A stretch of DNA of 64,000 nucleotides from NCBI GenBank assembly GCA_029817715.1, contig JARUPY010000198.1:1-64000 (forward strand), in the 5' to 3' direction. A program made the position numbers and the translations under genes. The notes beneath the pieces are model-generated. The model was not told where the DNA came from, made no database searches, and worked only from the letters and a program-made list of their open reading frames with translations. The stretch's first letter is position 1. Each line of letters starts with the position of its first letter. This document shows positions 38,008-48,600 of the stretch, in pieces. Origin of the DNA: Melastoma dodecandrum (Eukaryota > Streptophyta > Magnoliopsida > Myrtales > Melastomataceae).

Positions 38008-38299
38008 ACGACACCTCGAATTCACAGCAGCACAAGCACGACCTCCCAGCAGAATCACCTCAAAACCAATAAATCCGCCACCTTAGAGCCTCTACGGCCC
38101 CCCCCCCCCCCAAAAAAAAAAAGGAAAAACGAGCACAGACCGCCAAAAGGGTGAGGAAAGCTCGCAACTTGACGAGTGCCCACAAAGATTCTGGACTTGG
38201 AAGACTGAGATAGACGGGTGAAGGAACGAACTTTCCACTTCCACCGATACGGGTCTTCAGCAAAAATTACCTGTTGAGCGGAACTGGGCTTTATCATGT

Positions 38300-39195
38300 C
38301 CTCGTATTGTATTGTGAGAGTGGTTAAGAAGAAGAAGAGGCTGATGTTGTCGTTTTTCGTTTTTGTTTTGCTTTAATTCCTTCGTCGTTAGTAGAGTTGA
38401 ATTGAATTGATTCCGATAAACTTAAGATGCCCTCTTTTTTCTGACCAAAACCCCCGGGGAGGGGGTGGTTTAGTATTTGGGCTTTTATCCCAGTAGGCCC
38501 ATATCGAATGCTTCCGGCTTACAATGAGCCAGTCATGTAAATGGGCCGGAATATCCATGTTGGGAACAGTAACTAAGAGGTTAAAAAAATAATCCAATAG
38601 AAGATAACATTGGGCATTTGGATAAGAACTGATGGGGAGTCATGGGAAAATAGTTACAATTACAATAAATCATTTTTCATGTCTCCTCAAAATGGGTTTG
38701 GACAGCCCAGCAAGATGCATGTTAGTAAGCCAATGACAGGGTATTATTTCTTTTTCTTTTTTGATCAGAAGAAGATTCCCCCAACCCAGTCAACATGCCC
38801 AGTTTTGGAGTCAGATTAAATAAGAGAAAGAGAAAGAAAGAGAAAAAAAGGAAAGAATTTGGGAAAGGCAGGCCAGCGAACAAGCTGCATCCATCCATAC
38901 ATCTTCTTGTTATTTTATTTTATTTTTCTTTCTTCTGTTCCTGCTTCAGATCTGAAAGACTCTCCCCAGCTTTTTTCTTTTCTGTTAAAGCATCATTTCC
39001 AGAGAACCAACTGTACCTATTCCACAGCCAGGCAAACTGTCTCTTGTAACATCAGTTTTACAACCCACCCAGGGAACAAAAAAAACTATAAAAAATCAAG
39101 CCTCAGAAGAGCATGTGATGTGGGGTTTGGTTTGGGCTACTGGGATGCAGACAGTGGACAAACATTAAACATTGCAATGAATGTCGGGGGGGGTG
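38300..39195. other. Spacer between PWWP remnant and RRM gene
   Basis: Contains RGCCCA/TGGGCC-type words near 38478-38550 (possible site II elements of the PWWP gene's promoter) and purine-rich runs near 38820-38860. The right part (39060-39201) is likely the RRM gene's 3' untranslated region. No other gene seen. Confidence 0.4.
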
Positions 39196-39201
39196 TTTGG
39201 T

Positions 39202-40587
39202 TTAGAGAGTACCTGAGTTAGTAGGGGGAGGTGGGATTGAGGCTGGTTTGGACAGGATTGCAGGGACAGTGGAGATGGGCCCTCCCGAGGTGGTGGTTGT
39301 TGGGAAGATGTGGGCTGGTACCCCCATTGTTGTATGTGCCTGATGGTAGGCATGATGATGATGAAACAGAGGAGGGTGGTGATGATGGTGATGGTGATGG
39401 GGGTACATTGGCACCAATGTGTTGGCATGCAACATGGTCTGGCTTGGATACACCTGATTATGATGCTGGGAGTAATGCCCATTCATGTATCCTCCCCCTC
39501 CAACACCACCGCCATTGTAGCACATTTTCTGTACAAACAGCAATCATGCGATCACGAGCCGCGGAAAGGGTCTCGACGAGTCTGGACAAAGGACTTTGGG
39601 ATCGACTAACCTGGTTGTAGGCTATGTCGGCTGCTCCGATGTAAGTGGGGGAGTACCTGGAATTTATTCATGTCAAAGGAAAGTCTTAAATTTCCCAAGA
39701 TGGTGGGGTAAATCAAATCGGGTCTGATTGATGGAGAATTATATTGTTCCAAGAACGGGAAGAAAGAGAGAGAGATACCCAAAAAAAGGAATGGCCTGAC
39801 GATGAGGCTGATGATATGGCAAAGGTGTAGTTGGAGCTGGATAGTACCATTGCACCTGTGGATTTGCTGCTGCTGTTGTTGGAATTGTCCTAAGCCCGAC
39901 CACATTGGATCCTAAGACATCATTTTTTGTGAAAGAATCCCATAATTATGATTCTTCCCACAAAAAGAAATTACTGTATCTACTAAATACTAAATCAATG
40001 CACATTTGATGTCCTAATGAAATATCAATGGATCCAGAAAGGGGCAACCCATCTCTAACTACTGAAGAGTGCACACCTTGGTGAGGAAGAGGAGAGGAAT
40101 GGGTGGCCGGAGCAGGGGCAGGGGCCGCGGCAGCTGCAGCCATTGCCTGTGGCGGAGGGGATGACTTTGCTCTGCGTGCACCGAGAGAAGCCAGGTTGCA
40201 GTTGGCACGTCGGCCATTGATCACGGGGGTGCCATCCTCGCAGGCTTTCTTTGCGGCTTCTGGATCCTTGAACGTAACCTACCAAACAACAACGATATTT
40301 CCCCAACAATGGAAACGGAAACAAAGCATGTAGCGGGGGTGAAAGAAAAATATGAAGGAATTATAGAAAGAGGACGAGATGCTTACGAATCCGTAGCCCT
40401 TAGATCTGCCAGTGACCTTGTCGGAGATGACGACTGCCTCGAGGATCTTGCCGTACTTATCGAAATGATCCTTCAGGATCTCCATAGGGGTCTCCCAAGC
40501 CAAACCGCCCACGAAAACCTTGGTCAGCGTCGTGTCTCCAAACTGGTTATTACCGTTGCCAACGTTGTTGCTGTTGCTCATCGTCAT
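39202..40587 (-). CDS. RRM RNA-binding protein, ARP1/RBM24-like, complete
   Basis: Five exons (complement of 40387-40587, 40077-40278, 39779-39911, 39611-39656, 39202-39528) give 302 residues with consistent phases. One RRM occupies about residues 20-95: RNP2-type KVFVGGLAW, then EAVVISDKVTGRSKGYGF, with the RNP1 motif split by the first intron between GYGF and VTF. INGRRANCNLASLGARR closes the domain. The C-terminus is low complexity: Ala/Pro-rich, WYYPAPTTPLPYHQ, an eight-His run (YPHHHHHHHHPP) and a Pro/Thr tail. This layout matches plant ARP1-like single-RRM proteins, some of which are ABA-responsive; target RNAs cannot be read from sequence. An alternative donor at the last codons (CAG|GTACTC near 39213) could extend the end into another exon. 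Confidence 0.85.
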
Positions 40588-40599
40588 CTTCTTCTAAAC

Positions 40600-43000
40600 C
40601 AAATCTCTAAGCACGACGACAAGTACTATAAAAGGTTTAATGAGGGTGGTGGTAATGTGGAGGTCATGGAGATGTGGGGGTGCATTTGGAGATTGGGGGG
40701 GTGGGGCAGAGAAGTCGGTGGTAGGAAGAATTGGAGGGATTTTTTTATAGGGGAAGATCAAGATTGTATTTTAGTAAAGTCACTAAGTAGTTCATTTGTG
40801 GGTATTAATGAGAGGTTGAGGAGGGGGGGAAGAGATTAAGAATTTCTGATTAATTATTAGAGGATTAATCAATTAATTAGGAGGGGGGAGGCAAGATTTG
40901 CAGAGGGGAAAGGGACAGACAGACAGACAGGTAAGATTTGGTAATACAAAATCTGAAGAGACCAATTCATTCGTACCAATCTTTTTCCGGCAAAAGAAAA
41001 ATTGTAACTCGTTCCGTTTCTGCTCTATTTAATTTGCCTATGAATGAGATGGGATTTGGATGAAATTTTTAAAAAGGAAGAAGATTTAGGGAATTGGGTT
41101 GCACGTCCATTTGTTTCTTTGTCATTCCTTCTTGAGAAAGAGAGAAGAAAATGGGGAGGGTGGCAGCCTCAATTGCCGCCTTTGAACGATTCCTGGGTCT
41201 CAGTTACATGTGAGTGTGGTTCACATGACAGCAGCAGCAGAAGAAGAAGAAGAAGGAGGATGATCAAAGAGAGACTCAAACAAATTAAAGAATAGATTGG
41301 AATGATATTACAAGAAAGGGATTGTTGTTGTTGTGGGGTGGGGGAAGTCCTAGGAAACAGTTTAAAGGGCTTTCCTTTTTCTTACCCCCCTCGGAGGTTA
41401 TGCTGCTATGTAATGAGATGGTGTGTATTATTCAGGGTGGCATCCAAATACAGGGAAGTGTACATATTAATTAAGGGGAGGAACAGCTGTGAAACGGGTG
41501 GCAGGCAGTCACAGTCAAAGGAACTGCAACTGCAACTGGAACCTCCCCTTATCCTCTCTCCCTCACCATCATCTCCATCCCCTTTCTATTGCTCGATGTT
41601 CTTTCTTTCTTTCTTTTTTTTTTAAATTATATATATATATATAATAGCAATACTGGGGATGGAGGAACACGAGTCAAAAGCATTGGGGCCAAGTGGGTGT
41701 TTGCTTTTTGAGGATGAGATTTGAACTGGCTGTCCAGATATGATCTGCGGTATCTATCATCCTTACCTTCTCCTTCTCCCCCGATGCATACATATAATTT
41801 TTTTTTGGCAAAAACTAATCAAGCAACTCGTGAGCAGGTCGCGCGTCGAGCCGGTTCGGTCAAAGTTCGATTCGAACTCGACTTTGATCGAGATAAAGCC
41901 GACTTGTTGATAAAACGAGCTGAACTCGAGTTTTTAAGACCTACTACGTTCGCGAGATGTATAATATTAAAAATATGTAATAGTGTAAATATAGTCGAGT
42001 TTGAAACTGTCGAACCGATTTCGAGTATATTAAGTCGACTTCAAGCAATGTATATTTTCAAAATTAAGTTCGAGTTATCGAATCGAGTTTAGACTCGGTC
42101 TGTATTCAAGCCGAACTCAAGCAACAAATTCAAACTCAAGCTCAAACTCCAACTAGGCTCGAGCACGTAAGAATTCGGTCTCCATTCGATTAGGGTCGTT
42201 TTCACCCTGATCTCCATCCCACCAGCACAGTTATCCACTCCTTTCCATGTAATGGGGGCTCCGACATTTCTAGTAACATTCGGTTTCCTCTGCCTGAATC
42301 TGATGACGCCAGGCTGACCACAGGTCCTCCCTCGCCAGGGACTCTCGGCCGGCCTACTTTCTGCAATCAGGTGCAAAGTAACTTTCTGAACCCTCCCCGT
42401 CATCTCCAAATTTACAAACACCAATGAATCTGTTTTTTTTTTCTTTTTTAATAAATAAAGCGGCTAAACTTTCTCTAGAAAAAAAAAGGGAAAAGCAAAT
42501 GGGCGCTTAGATGGTTGTTCAGGCTGCTTACAATACAACAACTGCCACATACACACACACACACGAGGCATAATTTTGGACACCAAAGACCGAGGAAGAA
42601 AAAACAAGCTATACATACATCAAACATTGCGAGAGCTTTGCCAAATGCTGTCTCTTCCACTTTCTGCGGAGAGACTTGCTCTCGTGGTCATCCCTCCTCC
42701 TGGACTTTGCCCCTAGGCATACCATTACTTTCATCAGAAATGTGTGCACAGGCCAGATTTTCATGCGAGCCGCATAACAGAGGAGATAAAACACAACATA
42801 ACACCCAGAGAGGCTGCCTGCAAGCTCATTGATGGGCATTCACATAATTCACCGATCCCGGCTGGCCAAACTGCAAAAATTCATCAACAAAAGCTGCCGT
42901 TACCTCATTACACACCATACTTTCAGAGGACCACTCGGGCGTACAAGAAGCCCCTGGCATTGAACTATATCACAAAAATATCGGGTGAGTGACGCAGACC
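40600..43000. other. Spacer and promoter of the RRM gene, with simple repeats
   Basis: Holds the upstream region of the RRM gene, a (AGA)n-like run near 41233, a (TA)n run near 41629-41643 and a (CA)n run near 42549-42564. The part 41820-42165 is treated separately. No gene is supported. Confidence 0.4.
41820..42165. repeat. Interspersed repeat rich in TCGA words
   Basis: The segment is dense in GAGCTCGA/TCGAACTCGA-like words (for example GTTCGATTCGAACTCGAC and AACTCAAGC/CTCAAGCTC repeats near the right end) on both strands, forming many short inverted repeats. Degenerate elements with this word use are common non-autonomous repeats in eudicot genomes. I cannot set its exact ends. Confidence 0.4.
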
Positions 43001-43014
43001 TGAGGACTCATATA

Positions 43015-44038
43015 AGAAGTCATGCTCCGTGTCGACTGTGGCTGCTGAGCATACTGCAATGAAAGATTAACACCAATAAGGATAGGCTGCATATACTCTT
43101 CCTGATGCTCATTCTGAAGTCTCATTGGTAGCGCACACTTTGACCCAGCTGACCTCCAGCCATGTCCTTTCCGGCCGACCTTTCTCCACCCTTTACAGAG
43201 CCCTTGGTATCACCCTGTTTTAAAGATAAAGAACAAATTGTAAAAGAAAAACAGGGCTATTGCTTAAAGATATCGAACAGAGTAGGAAATCATTCTAGTT
43301 AACTCAAAGGCGAAATGATTAAGAGGAGACACATACCTCTAACTGCTCCGCCAGAATTGTTTCAAGATTTAAGCAACGTGCACCGTGGAGAAAAAGGAGA
43401 AAAAGTAATATCAGAACCACGTATGATCCAACCATATAAGCATATTGATAAAAATAAATTTACACATCCTTCTGTTTTTAAACCAACATAGCAGCTTCTC
43501 CTCTAATTCGACTGTTCATAGCCATTCCCCATTATCGAGCCAGCAATTGCAGATTTATCATCTCCATATTTCCGTTTTTTAAAACGGATCAAGAATAAAC
43601 CAAACAGAATCAGTACATCAATTTACATTGACTTATTGATATAGTCTTCAAACCCTAAGGTTGCCATTGCCCACAACAGGTCATCGCCATTGATAGTCTT
43701 ACGCTTCTCTTTCTTGCATTTGTCACTTGCCTGTGTCGAACCAGCAAACAAAAGCTCTTACGTATCAAAGTTTGAACCACACCAACAGACAGACAAACAC
43801 AGCGGAAACCAACCGCATACTCGCTAGTGAACTCAGAGACACACTCTTGGACGGTATCCTTAGCATCCTTGGCGATCTTCCCATTGGCAGGCAGCGCCTT
43901 CTTCATGATCCTGCCTATGTTTGCAATTGGGAGGTACCTGTCCTGCTCCTTAACTCCGCCAGACAGCGGGATCTGCTCTCCCCCGCTCTCGTGGCTTCCC
44001 GCACCCCCACCTACAGGACTCAACGGCGCATCCGCCAT
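43015..44038 (-). pseudogene. NF-YB (HAP3) CCAAT-binding subunit, probably inactive
   Basis: NF-YB pairs with NF-YC through a histone fold and joins NF-YA on CCAAT boxes. Exon 1 (about 43814-44038) starts [20 protein letters not shown] and has [20 protein letters not shown] and [18 protein letters not shown]. Where the family reads SEFISFITSEASDKC the sequence gives SEF-TSE, a four-residue in-frame loss in the alpha-2 helix. The donor after GAG reads TATGCGG where GTATGCGG would be expected. Exon 2 (about 43636-43730) gives [20 protein letters not shown] and [10 protein letters not shown], then lacks a good donor and runs into a stop. The exon for PLKxYLxRYRE is degenerate near 43340-43385. 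A tail exon near 43214 gives GDTKGSVKGGE, and 43015-43056 gives YAQQPQSTRSMTSYM. I infer a decayed LEC1-unlike NF-YB copy; a working gene with alternative splicing is less likely. Confidence 0.7.
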
Positions 44039-44099
44039 GTGGACGAAACTACAATAAACCTGCAACCCGAATCAAATGTGATCGGCAAAGAATTCGATT

Positions 44100-44470
44100 T
44101 TTTTAATACCGAGTTTACCTAAAATTTTTTCGAAAATCGGTATTTTAAATACCGAATTCCTTTGTGTTAAATTCATTATTTTGAATATTAAATTTCTCAA
44201 ATTTTTCACATGAGCTCGAAATATTTAAAAATCAAATTTATTGTTTATATTACTAAATCAACGGTTTCATAAATTTTGAGAGTTATTTTTTTTATTTCGT
44301 AAAATATTTTTTTTGAAACTTATTTGGGAATATACCTAGTCATGGTGCGCCGTCGGCGTTACTCTGTTCCCACTTTCCCCATCCTATTCCAAGCTTGCAT
44401 TATGTTTACTACGTTTATTTTATATGTATAAAGAAATTGGTGTTGAACAATATATTTTATAGAAAATTTT
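44100..44470. other. AT-rich spacer
   Basis: AT-rich with a short inverted repeat (AATACCGAGTTTACC... with AAATACCGAATTCC nearby). No gene seen. Confidence 0.35.
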
Positions 44471-44471
44471 A

Positions 44472-45075
44472 TGTAATAACCGTAATACCCCAAATTTTAA
44501 ATAATAATAATAATAATATAAAGTCCGAATCGGGTCAAACGCCCATAAAACAGTTACATGAGTCCGGAGTCATGTCTGGATCACGTCCAACACCCGTTAA
44601 ACAAAAGCAAATCTTTTGGAGCAAACGCTACCTCCTTTTTTGCATGTTAGAATGTAAGAGTTAGTAAATAGGAATTCCCGAATCCTACTCTGGTTTTCCG
44701 ACTTAAACCGGTTTTTAAAACTAAGTCGGTGGCGACTCCGTATAGTTTACCTAGGTTAAACGATAAGACTGTTTTTACGAAGCCATTTTGGATAGGTGAT
44801 GGCGACACGAGCCGCTCCCGATTTCTCCCGAAAGTTCCATCTTCGGATCATGCTCCGCCTTTCGCCCGCCGCCTCTCAGGAAAACAGAGACGGTCGGCGA
44901 GGGCCCGAGCAGGCCCAGTTGGGAACCTAGGGAGGGATCACCCAATTCCCTTCCGCAGCGTTCGACGCTCGAGTCGTGACGTCGACCGGTTGGGCCTTGG
45001 GGAGCGGGCCCGGATCCTCGGGTCGTTCGAACCGCCACGCGCGTGCTAGGCCGGATGGCGCGCGTATAATAACAT
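44472..45075 (+). mobile_element. Gypsy (Tat/Ogre-like) LTR, primer binding site and leader fragment
   Basis: A candidate LTR starts TGTAATAACC at 44472 and ends just before TGGCGACTCC at 44730-44739. That decamer matches the tRNA-Arg primer binding site typical of Tat/Ogre elements and lies where a PBS is expected. The leader continues through GTTTACCTAGGTTAAAC to the GCTAGGCCGGATGG block at about 45047. It shares these blocks with 9720-10075. The LTR does not end in a clean CA, and no gag or pol follows, so the piece is truncated and mutated. Confidence 0.5.
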
Positions 45076-45404
45076 TAGAATTAGACCAGTTCCCGGACTC
45101 CGGGGCCGAATATTCACGCCCATTCAGCCCAAGTCGTCCCGGTCTATTAAAATTTATAATTGAGTTGGACAGATTTAGGGCATACCATATGGGTAACCGC
45201 TCCTCCATGGCCTTCTTTTCAAAAGAAAAATTTTGCAAGACACCCCCGACTATGTTTAAGTAAGGTCTCCGTGCACGTGAGCTACAAGATTCATGTTATG
45301 TGAAAATTGGAGTGAAATCGCTAAATTTGTGCTTAAATTGGGCTTTAACCGTCTTATCCAATTCTAAATATCGTTTCGTCAAAGGGAATCGCTGCTCTTC
45401 TTTC

Positions 45405-45619
45405 ATGTCGACCTACTTCTGTAGAGGCTCAATCGAATGGTTTCTATAGGCACTACCAGCTTCTGCGGGCATCATCGATTAGCTTCTGTAAACAATGTCG
45501 ACCATCTCTTGTGGGTGCAGTCGACTGGCTTCTGTGGGTTTCATCGACCGACTTCTGTAGACACCGTCGATTACTTTCTCTAGACGCAATCGATTGACTT
45601 TATTGGGCACCGTCGACCG
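45405..45619 (+). repeat. 23-bp minisatellite, left block
   Basis: About nine imperfect units of 23 bases with consensus near GTCGACCGGCTTCTGTAGACACA. The block ends abruptly at the GACCG flanking the solo LTR (45615-45619) and continues at 47415. Confidence 0.8.
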
Positions 45620-47414
45620 TGTTGAATATAGGTTTTGATGATGGGCCTTGACCTTGAATACAGAAGCTTCTCACGTTGAAGACTTTTTGTAAGAAATATT
45701 TTTGTGATTAATTGATTAGTTAATGATTAATTAATCACGAAATAATTAGGATTTAATCAAGATATTATCTGATCAATTTAAATCGATTACGTTTCCAAAT
45801 AACCCCATTAGGGATTATATTTTCTATAGAAATAAATATAATCTTCTATTTATGACAATGTTCTGTAAGGTTGTCTACAGCCTTCTATAGTGTTATACGA
45901 CCACCATATGACCGTTATTTGGAATCTCAATCATTACCATCCATCTAAATACATTCATTTGAGTGCGCTGAACAGAATGGTTTCGGTTTCAACTCATGTG
46001 GAAGTTAATCTTTGATTATTTCCATTTACAGAAGGTTGCTGACCCAATTCAGCCACAACCTTCTGTAGCGCAGTATACATGGGAATTTTATCATATCTAA
46101 ATCTTAAATGATATGATTTGATTACCTAAACGTATATATGCATGGGAGTGACGTTTTTTAATTATTTATTCTATTTTTATCTGATTGCTCGGTTTTCTTG
46201 TTTTACAAAAGGCTAATCGTGCAATTCTTTATTCTTTCACTTAGACAAATTCTTATATAAATAAAGGCACTCAGCCACGAATCTTAAGTGTAACTTTTTC
46301 ATTTTTTTCTTAGAGCGTGTGCTGAGAGCTTGTATCCTGTTCGTTCGAGTTTGAGTTAGTCACACGAGGAGCGTTAGCTACAGAAAGCTGCATCGTTGGT
46401 GAAATCTTCTGGGAGAGTGATTCGGGAGCCACGAGGGACTCGGTTGGAAGCTGCAGGAGACGTTGGTGGGAAGTGCGGCTAGAAGCTGTGTGGCCAATGT
46501 GCAGTGGGCCGGAGAGAAGGGCAGAACCCCTGGAGCACAGATGGTGAGGGACTAACCAGCTTATGTGGTGTAACGTTCTATGTGCAGGTTAGCCTTGGGC
46601 AAGGGCTTTGTGTTTGCTTAGCCGAAGTCTCGAGGGACCACGCAGGAAAGCCTTGGGCAAGGGCTTGGTGTTTGCTCAGTCGAGATATCGAGGGATCGTG
46701 CAAGGGAAGTCGCAGCTAGATGTTGTGCAGGTGGAGACGCCGCCGGAGTGAAAAGTCTCGGAGGAAGTCACGGCAGATCGCTGTGCAGGAGAGGACACCG
46801 CCTGAGAGAAACGTCCGACATTGGTTACCTTGTTAGTCACTGTAGTACAGAACCTTACGGTCTGTGCAGTAGAGGGTCGACATCTTTGGTACAGAACCTT
46901 TCAGGTCTGTACTGTGAAATTAGTCATCTCTGATACAGAACTTTCTGGTCTGTACTATAGAGAGTTGACACATTTGGTACAGAATCTTTTGATCCGTGCT
47001 ATAGAGGGTTGACACATTTGGTACAGAACCTTCTGGTCTGTGTTGTGCAACTTACTCACTCTAGTACATGACCTTCTGGTCTGTGCTTTGCCACTCAGTC
47101 TTTTGTGGTACAGAACCTTCTGGTCTGTGCTATCTTTTATTGATCACCTTCTATAATTGTTACGAAGTTAAATTTGAGTAAATACCATCCAAATTCTGGG
47201 TGAAGAGTGGAGTAAGCAAATTGCTAAATCACTATAAAAAGTCTTGTGTGCATCAAACAAATCGTGCAATCGCATTCATACGTTCTGTCTTACAGAAACC
47301 TGTCTCTAGGGTTCTGGTTTACAGAAGCTTCCTTCCGATGTGGGGTTAATCGAAAAAGAGTTAAAAATCCTCAATTGGAATTTAACACTAATTCACCCCC
47401 CTCTTAGTGTAACA
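45620..47414 (+). mobile_element. Solo LTR, 1,795 bp, target duplication GACCG
   Basis: Begins TGTTGAATATAGG and ends CTTAGTGTAACA, so the termini are TGTT...AACA. GACCG flanks both sides (45615-45619, 47415-47419), a perfect five-base duplication. A strong TATA box (CTTATATAAATAAAGG, about 46252-46267) marks U3/R in plus orientation. The end carries AATTCACCCCCCTCTTAG, a string I know from the 3' ends of large plant Copia LTRs of the SIRE/Maximus type. No internal domain is present, so the element was reduced to one LTR by recombination. Confidence 0.85.
46846..47140 (+). repeat. Seven 44-bp tandem repeats inside the solo LTR
   Basis: The word TACAGAACCTTCTGGTCTGT and variants recur at 46846, 46890, 46934, 46978, 47022, about 47065 and 47109, a 44-base period. 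Each unit can fold: ACAG and ACC pair with GGT and CTGT around a TTCT loop. The array lies downstream of the LTR TATA box, so it would be transcribed in R/U5. Confidence 0.8.
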
Positions 47415-47720
47415 GACCGGCTTCTGTAGCCACCGTCGTTTATTTTCTCTAGACGCAGTCGATTGACTTTTGTGGACACCGTCGATCGACTTTTGTAAGC
47501 CCAATCGATTGTCATATGTAGCAAATGTCAACTGACTTTTAGGTCGACGGGCTTTTGTAGATCCAGTTGACCGACTTATGTAGACACAGTCGACAGGCTT
47601 CTGTAGACCCAGTCCACCGGCTTTTGTAGACACAGTCGACATGCTTCTGTAGACATGATCGGCGGGCTTCTATAGGCACGATCGGTCATCTTCTATGAGC
47701 ACAGTCGACCGGCTTCTGTT
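47415..47720 (+). repeat. 23-bp minisatellite, right block
   Basis: About thirteen units of the same 23-base repeat as 45405-45619, for example GTCGACAGGCTTCTGTAGAC and GTCCACCGGCTTTTGTAGAC. Together with the left block it forms one array interrupted by the solo LTR. Confidence 0.8.
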
Positions 47721-47724
47721 TTAC

Positions 47725-48595
47725 TCGTTGAGTGTGTTTTATTCGAATGAACATAGTTCAGAAATTATCTAAGGAGGGATGGATGACAATTGCAGACGCT
47801 TGACAGGAAAAACTCGATGGCCAATTCCAAGGTCATACGAGGAGTTGTCTGTTGACGAGTCAAAGCAATTTCGGGCTCATTTGGCTTAATTTCATGGGTT
47901 TTCTTTAAGGTCAGTCTGAATTTTGAATGTTGAACAAAGAATGAAGCTCGAAGCCCCAGAATCACTAAAGTGAAGAGAGACGATCAATGATACAAGCTAG
48001 TCGATAATTCGAGCGGATCAAAAATCTTCAAAGGACAACTAAGGGGGCACGTTGTCGGTAAGCAATAACGACAATTATCATAGTAAAAACACATCCTTAA
48101 ATGCACGTTATGAGTCATAATGCTCAATGTTTCCTTGTTCTCCGACGATGGCTACGACGAATACGATGGGTCTCCCCCGTGTTCCTGCCAGCATTCCATT
48201 GTCTGCATCATAATTTCTTCACGGCGATCACGATTTTTCTTTTCGCTTTGAACCATTGCATTTGTTTGCTAAATATTTTCGATGTGCACGCTGACGTCGT
48301 GCCAATGCTGTGGAGAGGCATAAGCAATACGATGAACAGATTAAAAGGTAGATGGAAAAGGTCTGCTGCTCATATTAAGAAGTGGAATTCCACTATATGT
48401 AGTACATACAAGCCAATTCGCAAGATAACTAGCTTGTCAGCGATGAGACACACACACACAGATTAAAAACTTCGCGCGGACGATAAATACTTTCGATCAT
48501 AATGGAGTTGAATCTTATATTACATATTATTCCGATAAGCCTACCTGGGGCGGTCATCTTCTCCTCCTCACCCTGTCAGAGGATCGGTTATCCTT
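47725..48595. other. Spacer, no gene recognised
   Basis: Mixed sequence with a short (CA)n run near 48451. Nothing supported. Confidence 0.35.
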
Positions 48596-48600
48596 GTTTG

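Noticed and set aside
39165..39482. Alternative frames over the His-rich exon of the RRM gene
   Set aside because: The frame with matching splice phases from the RRM is the neighbouring one; the others are shadows of low-complexity sequence.
42475..42660. Cys/Val-rich minus-strand frame
   Set aside because: It is produced by the (CA)n repeat at about 42549-42564.
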